Assembly: GCF_001028625.1 (NCBI RefSeq)
Contig: NZ_CP011805.1
Location: 1,488,001-1,552,000 of the forward strand
DNA: 64,000 nt
Origin: Pelagerythrobacter marensis
Lineage (GTDB): Bacteria; Pseudomonadota; Alphaproteobacteria; Sphingomonadales; Sphingomonadaceae
Direction of reading: 5' to 3'
In this document: piece after piece, positions 8,155 through 17,417 of the stretch
Numbering within the stretch: position 1 is the first letter of the stretch
Layout of the letters: each line of letters begins with the position of its first letter
Program-made: the position numbers and the translations under genes
The notes under the pieces: generated by a model
Databases searched by the model: none
What the model was told of the DNA's origin: nothing
Seen by the model: only the letters and a program-made list of their open reading frames with translations

Positions 8155-8775
8155 ATGGCGAAGTCCTGCTGCCAGACACCGGAGCCTGACTCTGCCGCGC
8201 ACAACGATCCGCGCTGGCGCCGCGTCCTGTGGATCGCACTCATCGCTAATGCAGCCATGTTCGTGGTGGAGATAGTAGCCGGTGTCGCTGCTGATTCCCG
8301 TTCGCTCCAAGCCGATGCGCTCGACTTCTTCGGGGATGCCGCGAACTACGCGATCAGTCTTGGCGTCGCAGGTCTGGCACTCTCATGGCGCGCCAAGGCC
8401 GCTCTTGTGAAGGCCGCGACCATGCTCGCTTTCGGCGTGTGGGTAATTGGCTACGCGATCTACGGCCTCGTCGCTGGTTCGGACCCGGAGCCCCAGACAA
8501 TGGGAGTGGTCGGCACGTTGGCTCTGGCGACTAACGTGATCGTCGCCCTCATGCTCTTCCGGTTCCGAGAAGGCGACGCGAACATGCGATCGGTATGGAT
8601 CTGCTCTCGCAACGACGCGATCGGAAACGTTGCGGTTCTTGGCGCCGCCCTCGGCGTGTTTGGAACGGGCGACGCGTGGCCCGACCTGCTCGTCGCCTCG
8701 ATCATGGCCGGACTAGCCCTGTGGGGCAGTGCGGAGGTGTTCGGCCAGGCACGCCAGGAGCTGTCCCATGGATAG
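8155..8775 (+). CDS. Cation diffusion facilitator-like transporter
   Basis: This 206-residue protein has six hydrophobic segments and a Cys-rich N-terminus (MAKSCCQTP). The metal-site helices read ALDFFGDAANYAIS (DxxxD) and SRNDAIGNVAVL (NDxxxN), a compact CDF-related family lacking the cytoplasmic domain of CzcD. It probably moves Cd/Zn/Co or related ions out of the cytoplasm. ATG 8155 follows AGGAG by 8 nt and sits 34 bp from the MerR-type -10 box. Its end overlaps the DUF3703 gene by 8 bp. Confidence 0.82.
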   Translation: MAKSCCQTPEPDSAAHNDPRWRRVLWIALIANAAMFVVEIVAGVAADSRSLQADALDFFGDAANYAISLGVAGLALSWRAKAALVKAATMLAFGVWVIGYAIYGLVAGSDPEPQTMGVVGTLALATNVIVALMLFRFREGDANMRSVWICSRNDAIGNVAVLGAALGVFGTGDAWPDLLVASIMAGLALWGSAEVFGQARQELSHG

Positions 8776-9151
8776 CAATACCATTCCCAGCAGGGATGCA
8801 TTTCTCGCAGAAGAATACCGACGCGCAGCCGAGGCTTCGGACAAGCAGAATTTCGAGGAAGCCTGGCACCATCTCGAACGGGCCCACGTAGTTGCTCAGG
8901 ACCGCTTGGGACCGCACTGCGTCTCGCATTGGCGTATGCTGGAGCTTGCGTGGAGAACGCGTGATTGGCGCGAACTTCTAGGTCAGATATTCCGACTTTC
9001 CCTTGCCCCCATAGGCAACATCACCGGGAGACTTCCAATAGGAAACAGTGGTCGTTCGAATGTAAGCGCATTCGCTCGGATGGAAATAGAACCGGAGATC
9101 AGTCGGGTGCTTGGTCAATCGCCAGCTCAAGATGTTCGTGGCTTGAAGTAG
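8768..9151 (+). CDS. DUF3703 family protein
   Basis: This small protein of 127 residues has the DUF3703 pattern: AFLAEEYRRAAEA at the N-terminus, EEAWHHLERAHVVAQ, then HCVSHWRMLELAWRTRDWRELLGQ and a glycine-rich RLPIGNSGRSNVSAF segment. The helical hairpin with conserved His and Trp is typically encoded beside CDF-like metal transporters, as here, with an 8-bp overlap. Function is unknown; a role accessory to metal efflux is inferred from context only. Confidence 0.8.
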   Translation: MDSNTIPSRDAFLAEEYRRAAEASDKQNFEEAWHHLERAHVVAQDRLGPHCVSHWRMLELAWRTRDWRELLGQIFRLSLAPIGNITGRLPIGNSGRSNVSAFARMEIEPEISRVLGQSPAQDVRGLK

Positions 9152-9234
9152 ATCGATGATTTTGTTATGAAATCACATTCCGTCTGGCGAGATAGTTCTT
9201 TCGCAGCCAAGCCGCCAATGCTACCGGACACGCC

Positions 9235-9573
9235 ATGACCCGGCTCTTCGCCCGCTCCCTCTTGCTTCAGCTGATCACGCTATGCACTGCATTCGGTGTC
9301 CTGTGGGCTCCGGTGGCGGAAGCGGCCGAATGCGCGGGAGAGCCCTCGGTAGCATCCCAACTCGAGCAGCACGACGAGCCCGGCGATGATGACCGTGGCC
9401 CGGAGAAGCACGGCGCATGTGCGCATGGCCATTGCCATCATGCTTCGCAGGCCGTCGGACGGTCGTCTGACGCCGTCACCTTGGGCTCGGTGATGAGCGG
9501 CCTACGCGCTGGCGACCAGCCCTCGTTCGCGTCCAATCTGACCGAACTGGCAACGCCCCCTCCTCGCGGCTGA
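9235..9573 (+). CDS. Small exported His-rich protein preceding czcCBA
   Basis: This 112-residue protein has a signal peptide (residues 1-30, ending AEAAE) and a middle segment rich in acidic residues and His/Cys (EKHGACAHGHCHHASQ), a plausible metal site. Proteins of this size and place often precede czcC in sphingomonads and could be periplasmic metal buffers or CzcI-like regulators. It lies 63 bp before czcC on the same strand. No enzymatic motif is present. Confidence 0.65.
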   Translation: MTRLFARSLLLQLITLCTAFGVLWAPVAEAAECAGEPSVASQLEQHDEPGDDDRGPEKHGACAHGHCHHASQAVGRSSDAVTLGSVMSGLRAGDQPSFASNLTELATPPPRG

Positions 9574-9636
9574 CGTTCGCCGCGCGTCGGACCTGTTTTC
9601 CGACGCTAACTGAACGTCACCAAAGGATACCCATCA

Positions 9637-10890
9637 ATGTTCGCCATATCGTGGCGAGCAGCCCCCGTCTGGGGGCTGATACTCGCCCTGTCCACGGGAC
9701 CTGCCAGCGCGCAGGACCCGCGTGTCGTCACGCTCGACGACGCCCTCGAACTCAGCGGGGTCGCCGCTGAGGCCGATACCGCCACCACCAACCCTCGCCT
9801 CGTGGGTCCCCGCGCGGAATCCGAGGCGGCAGCGGCGCTTGTCGATCAGGCTCGCCTCCGGCCTAATCCCGAAGTGTCCTTCGAGGTCGAGAACCTCGCT
9901 GGCAGCGGGGCTTTTTCCGGCCTTCAGGCGACCGAGTATACACTCTCTGTAGGACAGCGTCTCGAACTAGGCGGCAAACGCTCCGCCCGTGTCAGTGCGG
10001 CTGAAGCCCAGGCGGGAATCGCATCCCTCAGGGCCGATCTGACCACGGTCGAACTCGGCCAACTGGTGCGCGAGCGATACCTCACGGCTGTTGCCGCAGC
10101 TGCCAGGGTCGAACTTGCGCAGGATGTGGTCGCGCGCAATGAAGAACTGGCGCGTATAGCTGGCGTCCTTGTGGAAGTCGGCCGCGAGCCGCCTCTGCGC
10201 GCGCTGAGAGCGGATGCAGCCCTCGCCGAAGCGCGCGCACATCTGGTCGAGGCCGAGGCGGAGAGCCTGTCAGCTCGAACTGCGCTCGCCGCTCTATGGG
10301 CGGGCGGTGAAGCGCCCTTCGTTCCAGCTGAATTTCCGAATGTTCTCCCGCCCGCCTCACTTATGGCCGATGCGACGGAAAGTCTGACCTACAGGGTCGC
10401 GCGTGCCGAAAGCACGGCTGCTGCGGCGGAAATTGAGCGGCAGCGAACTCTGCGTATTCCGGATCCGACAGTCTCCGCGGGCGTGCGGCGCTTCGGAGAA
10501 AGCGGCGATAACGCCTTCCTCGTCGGTGTTTCGATCCCGCTTCCCTTTCGGGATCGCAACCAGGGCAACGTTGCGGCTGCCGAGGCTCGGTTGCGGGCAG
10601 CGAACGCTCGCGAAGCCGTAGCCCTCGCGGACTACGAGCAGGCGGTCGCCAGCGCCCGCGCAAGGTATCTTGGTGCCGAAGCGCGCGTCGAGACCCTGTC
10701 GCGGACATCGCTCCCGCAGGCGGAGGAGGCGCTACGCCTCGTGAGCATCGGATATCGCAACGGACGTTTCCCCCTGATCGAAGTTCTCGCTGCCGCCGAG
10801 GCGCGCCACACGATCCGCGAGGCGCTCATCGCCGCCCGCGAACAGAGGGGCCTGGCCGCAGCCGAACTGATCGGGCTGGCCGCACAATGA
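9637..10890 (+). CDS. czcC: Outer membrane efflux protein CzcC (TolC family)
   Basis: This 417-residue TolC-type protein has a signal peptide (ends ASA-QDP about residue 27) and two repeated helical halves rich in Ala/Glu/Arg heptads. It forms the outer membrane duct of the czcCBA tripartite pump. The segment LRPNPEVSFEVENLAGSG and YTLSVGQRLELGGKRSARV are typical of the heavy-metal CzcC/CusC branch. It overlaps czcB by an ATGA. Substrate choice is set by CzcA, not by this protein. Confidence 0.92.
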   Translation: MFAISWRAAPVWGLILALSTGPASAQDPRVVTLDDALELSGVAAEADTATTNPRLVGPRAESEAAAALVDQARLRPNPEVSFEVENLAGSGAFSGLQATEYTLSVGQRLELGGKRSARVSAAEAQAGIASLRADLTTVELGQLVRERYLTAVAAAARVELAQDVVARNEELARIAGVLVEVGREPPLRALRADAALAEARAHLVEAEAESLSARTALAALWAGGEAPFVPAEFPNVLPPASLMADATESLTYRVARAESTAAAAEIERQRTLRIPDPTVSAGVRRFGESGDNAFLVGVSIPLPFRDRNQGNVAAAEARLRAANAREAVALADYEQAVASARARYLGAEARVETLSRTSLPQAEEALRLVSIGYRNGRFPLIEVLAAAEARHTIREALIAAREQRGLAAAELIGLAAQ

Positions 10891-12047
10891 AAGATACATC
10901 CATGATACGCAGAAATCTGGCGATCCTCGTCGGTATCGTAATCGCGATCGGCGCGCTGACGCTGATCTTCTGGCCGACCGCCAAAGACGACGACCATACG
11001 GAGGAGGAAGCGGAGGCGGAGACACCCGAGGGGGTGGTCACACTGAGCGAGGAGCAGATCAGCGAGGCCGCGATACAGCTGACCGCCGTGCGGTCTGGCG
11101 CCGCTGTCGAGCTCGTCTTCCCGGCGACCGTCGCTGCAAGCCCCACCGCTTCCGCGCGGATCGACGCCCGTGCTTCTGGCGTCGTTCGCTCGGTGGGCAA
11201 GACGCTCGGCGACTATGTGTCGCGCGGGGAAACCGTCGCCCGCATCGAAAGCGCGGACGCTGCGGCTCTCGCCTCGCAGCTCAGTGCCGCGCGTGCGCGG
11301 GTGGGCGAGCTGTCGGCCGCCTACGAACGCGAACGGCGGTTGTTCGACGCAAACGTCACCGCCCGCCAGGACCTGGAAGCCGCGCAGGCCAATCTCAGCG
11401 TAGCGCGTTCGGAACTGCAACGGGCGCAGGCGGCAGTAGCAGCAGCCGGTGTCAGCGGTGATGGGCGATCGCTGGCAGTCACCTCTCCTCTGGCCGGCAG
11501 AATCACCGCGGCACCCATTGTGCTCGGAGCCTTCGTGAACGCCGGCGAGGAGCTTTACAGCGTGGTCGATCCGAACGGGCTTCAGATCGAGGTGGCGCTC
11601 CCTTCCGCTGAAGCCTCCCGCATCCAGCCTGGTGACGAGGCCGTGCTGGTCGTCGGCGATGGCCGCGAAATTGGCGCCCGGGTGCGTTCGGTCACGCCTT
11701 CTCTCGATCCGGAAAGCCGCAGTGCCACTGCGGTCCTGTCGTTGTCGCGCGGTATTCCTGGCCTTCAGCCGGGCGCGTTTCTCCAGGCGCGGATCAGACC
11801 TTCGGGTGAGATCGACCGCGACCGCATCGCGGTGCCGGAGGACGCTATCCAGGTGGTGGAGGGGCGCGATGTCGTTTTTGTCCGGACGAAGACCGGGTTC
11901 CAGGCCCGCGAGGTCCAAGTCGGAACTCGGTCTGCGGGCATGGTGACAATTCTCTCCGGCCTCCAGGAGGGATGGCGGATCGCTGTCGCCAACGCCTTCC
12001 TGCTCAAGGCCGAACTCGGGAAGGAGGGCGCCGAACATGGTCACTGA
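10887..12047 (+). CDS. czcB: RND periplasmic adaptor CzcB
   Basis: This 386-residue membrane fusion protein has an N-terminal anchor (RRNLAILVGIVIAIGALTL), an acidic linker, a barrel-sandwich/lipoyl half (DARASGVVRSVGKTLGDYVSRG), a coiled-coil hairpin (about 130-190) and a beta-barrel domain. It links CzcA in the inner membrane to CzcC. It is coupled to both: 4-bp overlap with czcC and 11-bp overlap with czcA. An internal ATG (MIRRN, five codons in) is an alternative start. Confidence 0.92.
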   Translation: MKDTSMIRRNLAILVGIVIAIGALTLIFWPTAKDDDHTEEEAEAETPEGVVTLSEEQISEAAIQLTAVRSGAAVELVFPATVAASPTASARIDARASGVVRSVGKTLGDYVSRGETVARIESADAAALASQLSAARARVGELSAAYERERRLFDANVTARQDLEAAQANLSVARSELQRAQAAVAAAGVSGDGRSLAVTSPLAGRITAAPIVLGAFVNAGEELYSVVDPNGLQIEVALPSAEASRIQPGDEAVLVVGDGREIGARVRSVTPSLDPESRSATAVLSLSRGIPGLQPGAFLQARIRPSGEIDRDRIAVPEDAIQVVEGRDVVFVRTKTGFQAREVQVGTRSAGMVTILSGLQEGWRIAVANAFLLKAELGKEGAEHGH

Positions 12048-15000
12048 GACACGGCCCACGCCCGAGGTGGGAAACCACACCGGTTCGGCCAGCCATCGCC
12101 ACGGTTTGATCAGGGCCATTCTCGACATCGCCGTGCGGTTCCGCTGGGCGGTCATCGTCCTCACCGTCTTCGCCGCGATCTACGGCGCCATGAACCTTTT
12201 GCGCCTGCCGATCGATGCGGTGCCGGACATCACCAACACGCAGGTGCAGATCAACACCAGCGCGCCCGCGCTCTCCCCGTCGCAGGTGGAGACTCAGGTG
12301 ACATTTCCCATCGAGACCGGGCTTGCCGGGATCGAGGGGCTCGAGATGACCCGCTCGATCTCGCGAAACGGCTTCAGCCAGGTCACCGCGATCTTCGAAG
12401 AAGGCACCGACATTTACTTCGCACGGCAACAAGTGAACGAACGGCTAGCCCCGATCGGTGCCTCCCTGCCGGAAGGAGCGGAGCCCACGATGGGACCGAT
12501 CTCGACGGGCCTGGGCGAGGTGCTCATGTATACGATCGAATACGAGTATCCGGGAGGTCGCGATGCGCCCAAGGGTGGTCGAACAGGCTGGCAGTCGGAC
12601 GGGAGCTTCATCACAGAACGCGGTGATCGCCTCGACACCGAGGTCGCCAAGGCAGCCTATCTTCGCACGGTGCAGGACTGGGTCGTTGCTCCGCTTATGC
12701 GCTCCATCGACGGGGTAGCGGGCGTGGACTCGATCGGCGGCTATGAGAAGCAGTTTCTCGTCCAGCCCGATCCTGCTCGTCTCACCGGCTACGGTCTGTC
12801 GTTCGACTCCCTGATCAAGGCCTTGGAAGCGGCGAATCTCGCCGAAGGCGCCAACTTTGTCGATCGTGCCGGAGAGGCTCTGCTCGTCCGCGTCGATGCG
12901 CGGCTTGGGGGCACACAGGACATCGAACAGGCGGTGGTCGCGACCCGCGAGGGCGTTCCGATCCGGATCGGGGATGTCGCTTCGGTGCGAATCGGGGGTG
13001 ACCTCAGAACCGGTGCTGCCTCGCTTAATGGCGAGGAGGCCGTCGTCGGCACGGTCCTCATGCGCAGCGGCGAGAACAGCCGCACCGTGGCTGCCGCCTC
13101 GGCTGAGCGACTGGACGAAGTCCGCGCTTCGCTCCCTTCCGGAGTGGTCGCCGAGATCGTCTACAATCGGTCGTCGCTCGTCGATGCGACCATCGCCACG
13201 GTCGAGAAGAACCTCGTAGAGGGCGCGCTTCTGGTGATCGCAGTCCTGTTCCTGATGCTCGGCAATATCCGGGCAGCGATCATCGCCGCATTGGTCATTC
13301 CGATATCCATGCTGATGGCGGCCGTGGGAATGAACAGGCTTGGTGTTTCGGGCAATTTGATGAGCCTGGGGGCACTGGATTTCGGCCTCATCGTCGATGG
13401 CGCAGTCATCATCGTCGAGAACAGCGTCGCGCGGCTCGCCGCCAGGCAGCACCGCGAAGGCAGATTGCTCAGCCTCGGCGAACGGCTGACGGAGACACGG
13501 CTGGCTGCGCAGGAGATGATCAAGCCGACCGTCTACGGTCAGGCGATCATCCTGCTAGTCTATGCGCCGCTGCTCACCTTCACGGGTGTCGAGGGCAAGA
13601 CGTTCTCGCCCATGGCCATCACGGTCATGCTGGCACTCGCCTCCGCCTTCGTGCTGTCCCTGACCTTCGTTCCAGCGATGATCGCGGTGCTCCTCAATCG
13701 CAAGCTGACCGAGAAGGAGGTGAAGCCCGTTCGGATGGCGAAGGAACGCTATGGCCCGGCATTGCGTCGCGCCATCGCTCGTCCCTGGCCGGTGATCGGA
13801 GCGGGCGCCGGGCTATTCGCCGTAGCGGCCTTCGTGTTCACCTTCCTCGGCAGCGAGTTCACACCACAGCTGGATGAACGCGACATCGCGGTTCAGTCGC
13901 TGCGGATACCGTCGACCTCGCTCGAACGATCACTCGCCATGCAGAGACAGGTAGAGGACAGGCTCGAGACCTTCCCGCAAGTCGAGTTGGTTTTCTCGCG
14001 CACCGGCACGGCCGAGGTCGCGAGCGATCCGATGCCACCGAACGCGTCCGACGCCTACGTGATCCTGAAACCGCGCGAAGAGTGGCCCGATCCCGACCTG
14101 TCGAAGGACGAACTCGTCGCACAGATGGAGGAGTCGCTCAGCGGTCTGGTGGGCAACCTCTACGAGTTCAGCCAACCCATCGAACTGCGCTTCAACGAGC
14201 TGATCGCGGGTGTTCGCGGCGACGTGGCGGTCAAGCTCTACGGAGACGACCTTACCGCGCTGACCCGTTCAGCCGGAGAAGTGGCCGAGGTGCTGCGCGG
14301 CGTCGAGGGTGCTGCCGACGTCAAGGTCCAGCAGGTCACTGGCTTTCCGACGCTCGACATCGCCTTCGATCGCCCGACGATCGCCCGCTACGGTCTGACC
14401 GTGGAGGAGGTCGCCCAATCCGTGGCCATCGCGCTGGGTGGTCGCCCGGCGGGACTGGTATTCGAGGGGGACCGCCGTTTCGATGTCGTCGTGCGGCTCG
14501 AGGATGCGACCCGGGACGATTTCGATCAGCTCGGCGCTCTGCCCATAGTCCTCGAGAGCGGGGTCACGGTCCCGCTTCGCACGCTGGCGGATTTCCAGGT
14601 GGTAGATGGTCTCGCCGAGGTTCGCCGGGAGCAGGGTCGCCGACTGGTGATCGTGTCGGCGAACGTGCGCGAACGCGACCTCGGATCATTCGTCGAGGAG
14701 GCCCGGGCAGGCGTCTCCGAAAGCGTCGAACTGCCGGCCGCATCCTTCATCGAATGGGGCGGGCAATACCAGAACCTCCAGGCTGCGCAGGCGAGGCTCG
14801 CCCTCGTCGTTCCGGTCTGCTTCGCGCTGGTATTGCTGCTCCTGTTCATGGCGCTCGGCGGGTGGGTTCCGGCTCTCGCGGTCTTCAGCGCGATCCCGAT
14901 GGCACTGGCAGGCGGGGTCTTCGCGCTTGCCTTACGGGGAATGCCGTTCTCGGTGTCCGCCGCAGTGGGCTTCATCGCCCTATCGGGCGTCGCGGTATTG

Positions 15001-15369
15001 AACGGGCTCGTGATGATGACCGCGATACGCCAGCGGCTCGACGAGGGACTGCCTCTCGATGAGGCGATCTGCGATGGTGCACTGGCGAGGTTGCGACCGG
15101 TGTTGATGACGGCGCTGGTCGCCTCGCTCGGCTTCGTGCCGATGGCCCTGGCGACCGGAACTGGCGCGGAGGTCCAGCGTCCGCTGGCCACTGTCGTGAT
15201 CGGTGGATTGATCACCGCGACTGCGCTCACGCTCTTCGTCCTGCCAGCGATCGCGCGGCTCGTGCTCAATCGATCGGACGATGAGCGTAGCTGGCGCGAG
15301 AAGTGGTGGGATCGCCTGCGTCTAAACGTGACCAGCGACGAGCAGCGCGAGCTGATGGACATCGCATGA
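12037..15369 (+). CDS. czcA: Heavy-metal RND efflux pump CzcA
   Basis: This 1110-residue proton-driven pump has twelve membrane helices and two large periplasmic loops. The helix-4 signature DFGLIVDGAVIIVEN matches the HME-RND class exporting Co(II)/Zn(II)/Cd(II) and differs from the CusA-type copper/silver form. N-terminal RLPIDAVPDITNTQVQINT is also diagnostic. Length is slightly above the 1040-1060 usual for CzcA because of an insertion in the first periplasmic loop (about residues 165-195, GGRDAPKGGRTG). It is the last gene of the tripartite set and is followed after 22 bp by a STAS protein. Confidence 0.95.
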   Translation: MVTETRPTPEVGNHTGSASHRHGLIRAILDIAVRFRWAVIVLTVFAAIYGAMNLLRLPIDAVPDITNTQVQINTSAPALSPSQVETQVTFPIETGLAGIEGLEMTRSISRNGFSQVTAIFEEGTDIYFARQQVNERLAPIGASLPEGAEPTMGPISTGLGEVLMYTIEYEYPGGRDAPKGGRTGWQSDGSFITERGDRLDTEVAKAAYLRTVQDWVVAPLMRSIDGVAGVDSIGGYEKQFLVQPDPARLTGYGLSFDSLIKALEAANLAEGANFVDRAGEALLVRVDARLGGTQDIEQAVVATREGVPIRIGDVASVRIGGDLRTGAASLNGEEAVVGTVLMRSGENSRTVAAASAERLDEVRASLPSGVVAEIVYNRSSLVDATIATVEKNLVEGALLVIAVLFLMLGNIRAAIIAALVIPISMLMAAVGMNRLGVSGNLMSLGALDFGLIVDGAVIIVENSVARLAARQHREGRLLSLGERLTETRLAAQEMIKPTVYGQAIILLVYAPLLTFTGVEGKTFSPMAITVMLALASAFVLSLTFVPAMIAVLLNRKLTEKEVKPVRMAKERYGPALRRAIARPWPVIGAGAGLFAVAAFVFTFLGSEFTPQLDERDIAVQSLRIPSTSLERSLAMQRQVEDRLETFPQVELVFSRTGTAEVASDPMPPNASDAYVILKPREEWPDPDLSKDELVAQMEESLSGLVGNLYEFSQPIELRFNELIAGVRGDVAVKLYGDDLTALTRSAGEVAEVLRGVEGAADVKVQQVTGFPTLDIAFDRPTIARYGLTVEEVAQSVAIALGGRPAGLVFEGDRRFDVVVRLEDATRDDFDQLGALPIVLESGVTVPLRTLADFQVVDGLAEVRREQGRRLVIVSANVRERDLGSFVEEARAGVSESVELPAASFIEWGGQYQNLQAAQARLALVVPVCFALVLLLLFMALGGWVPALAVFSAIPMALAGGVFALALRGMPFSVSAAVGFIALSGVAVLNGLVMMTAIRQRLDEGLPLDEAICDGALARLRPVLMTALVASLGFVPMALATGTGAEVQRPLATVVIGGLITATALTLFVLPAIARLVLNRSDDERSWREKWWDRLRLNVTSDEQRELMDIA

Positions 15370-15391
15370 CCAATTTAGAAAGGAGAATACC

Positions 15392-15763
15392 ATGCTGGCA
15401 ATTAAGGAAGAGAAAGGTCTGCTCTGGATACGCGCCTCGGGGAAATTGGAGGACGAGGACTACAACCGCTTCGTCCCTCAATTCGAGGAAATCGCCGAAC
15501 GGGAGCCCGGCACCGTGGCGATGGTGATCGAACTCGCGCCGGATTTCTCCGGATGGGATCTCGGTGGCTTTTGGCGCGACCTCAAGTTCGACGTCCGGCA
15601 CAAGGACAGCTTCGGTCGCATTGCCATCGTCGGCGATAACCAATGGGAAGAATGGGGCACCGAGGTTTTCGATCCGCTCTTCCGTGCTGAAATGGAATTT
15701 TTCCACCCTACCGAACGCCAAGCTGCCGAAGTCTGGGCGCGATCCGATGAGAGCATGTCATGA
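15392..15763 (+). CDS. STAS/SpoIIAA-like protein
   Basis: This 123-residue soluble protein has the SpoIIAA-like fold pattern: MLAIKEEKGLLWIRASGKLEDEDY, a central IELAPDFSGWDLGGFWRDLKF strand-helix unit and a FGRIAIVGDNQWEEW segment. Members of this family bind small or lipid ligands or act in regulation; none has an agreed metal role. An AAAGGAGA Shine-Dalgarno lies 8 nt before the ATG. It sits between czcA and a CDF-like gene and overlaps the latter by 4 bp, so it is part of the efflux operon. Confidence 0.82.
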   Translation: MLAIKEEKGLLWIRASGKLEDEDYNRFVPQFEEIAEREPGTVAMVIELAPDFSGWDLGGFWRDLKFDVRHKDSFGRIAIVGDNQWEEWGTEVFDPLFRAEMEFFHPTERQAAEVWARSDESMS

Positions 15764-16398
15764 GCGGCAACCACGATATCGATATCGGCTCGGTTGAGAA
15801 ACGCCGAACACTTTGGATCGTCCTCTGGCTGAATGTCGCCATCGCGATAGGTTTTTTCGTCGTGGGCTACTTCGCGGATTCGAACGCGTTGCTGGCCAAC
15901 GGTCTCGACAATTCTTCCGATGCGATCGTCTATGCCCTGAGCCTTCTCGCGTTGACCCGTTCGCGTGTCTGGCAGCGGGGCGCCGCACGCTTCTCCGGCA
16001 TCATGCTCCTGATCTTCGCCGCGGGGGTCATCGCCGATGCGGTCCGCCGTTACCTGGAAGGCTCGGAGCCAGGTGGATTTATGATGCTCGCGATGGCGGC
16101 GGTCGCAGCCGTGGTGAATCTGATCTGCCTGCGGATGCTCCAGCGGACAGAGGACAAGGACGTCAGCATGCGCGCAGCGACGACCTTCAGCTTCAACGAT
16201 TTCATTGCCAATGGCGGGATCATCATCGCGGGCATCGTCGTGATGCTCACCGGCGCTAATTGGCCCGACCTGGTGGTAGGCGTCGCTGTGGCATGCATTG
16301 CCCTTTATGGCGGCATCCAGATCCTACGCGATGCTCACATGGACATCCATGACGAGGAAGGGACCCAGCACGAGAGAGGCTATCAGTTTAGGCGATGA
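15760..16398 (+). CDS. Second CDF-like cation transporter
   Basis: This 212-residue protein has six membrane segments and the same short CDF-like architecture as the protein at 8155: NGLDNSSDAIVYALS (DxxxD) and TFSFNDFIANGG (NDxxxN). It lacks the cytoplasmic regulatory domain. It is coupled to the STAS gene and to the full-length CzcD-like gene by 4-bp overlaps, giving two CDF-type exporters in tandem. Divalent metal export is expected; ion choice is unknown. Confidence 0.82.
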   Translation: MSGNHDIDIGSVEKRRTLWIVLWLNVAIAIGFFVVGYFADSNALLANGLDNSSDAIVYALSLLALTRSRVWQRGAARFSGIMLLIFAAGVIADAVRRYLEGSEPGGFMMLAMAAVAAVVNLICLRMLQRTEDKDVSMRAATTFSFNDFIANGGIIIAGIVVMLTGANWPDLVVGVAVACIALYGGIQILRDAHMDIHDEEGTQHERGYQFRR

Positions 16399-17366
16399 GC
16401 GACGATCACGATCATGGCGGCGGACACGTTGGTCACGGGCATGCCGACCATAGCCACGGCGAGGAGAACCTGAGCGATCGCCAACTAATTTTCGCTGTGG
16501 CGATCAACGTGCTCCTGACGGTGGCGCAGATTGTCGGCGGTATCGTTTCGGGTTCGCTCGCCCTTATCGCCGACGCGCTGCACAATTTCAGCGATGCGGC
16601 GTCGCTGGGTCTCGCCTGGTTCGCTCGCCGTATTGGACGGCGTCCTGCCGACAAACTGATGACCTTCGGCTACGCACAGGGAGAGGTCGTCGCTGCCCTC
16701 ATCAACCTGACGACGCTGCTTATCATCGGGTTCTATCTACTCGTTGAGGCGATCAACCGCTTCGCCGATCCGCAACCCATCGAAGGATGGACGGTGATCG
16801 CCGTAGCGGGCGTGGCATTGGTGATCGATCTGGTGACCGCTTTCATCACCCACCGCGGCGCCAAGGACAGCATCAACATGAAGGCGGCGTTCCTGCACAA
16901 TGTGTCCGATGCCATGGCCTCTGTCGGTGTGATCGTCGCAGGGGTCCTGATCCTGCTATACGATCTCTACGTGGCCGATCTGGTCATCACCGTCATCATC
17001 GCCGCCTATGTGATCTGGCAGGGGCTTTCGTTAATGCCGCGCACGGTTCGCCTGCTTATGGGTGCCGTGCCAGATGACGTCGAGCTGCAAGAAATCATGG
17101 ACGAACTCGAGGCGATCGATGGGGTCGAGAGCATCCACCATCTGCATGTCTGGAACCTGGGAGAGCACCGCCGCGCCCTCGAAGTGCATATCATGCCGTC
17201 CCATTCGTCTCTCGAACGTTTCGAAGACCTGAAGAGAACGGTGCGGCTGCGCGTCTCCTCCCGGTTCGGTATCGAACACACGACGCTGGAAGCTTGTCTC
17301 GCGACGGACTGCGATGAGGGACTGATAGCCCAAGCCGGGCATTCCGGACGCGTATCCGAGGATTGA
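16395..17366 (+). CDS. czcD: CzcD-type cation diffusion facilitator
   Basis: This full-length 323-residue CDF exporter has a His-rich N-terminus (HDHGGGHVGHGHADHSHG), six membrane helices with the paired HNxxD sites DALHNFSDAASL and AFLHNVSDAMAS, and a C-terminal ferredoxin-like cytoplasmic domain (about 215-300) including IHHLHVWNLGEHRRALEVHI. It exports Zn(II), Co(II) or Cd(II) from cytoplasm to periplasm in exchange for protons, feeding the CzcCBA pump. Start ATG overlaps the previous stop. It closes the divalent-metal operon. Confidence 0.93.
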   Translation: MSDDHDHGGGHVGHGHADHSHGEENLSDRQLIFAVAINVLLTVAQIVGGIVSGSLALIADALHNFSDAASLGLAWFARRIGRRPADKLMTFGYAQGEVVAALINLTTLLIIGFYLLVEAINRFADPQPIEGWTVIAVAGVALVIDLVTAFITHRGAKDSINMKAAFLHNVSDAMASVGVIVAGVLILLYDLYVADLVITVIIAAYVIWQGLSLMPRTVRLLMGAVPDDVELQEIMDELEAIDGVESIHHLHVWNLGEHRRALEVHIMPSHSSLERFEDLKRTVRLRVSSRFGIEHTTLEACLATDCDEGLIAQAGHSGRVSED

Positions 17367-17417
17367 ACTCGCACGTGAAAAGCACGGGCGGCCGGAACCT
17401 ATCTGTTCGATGCGGTA

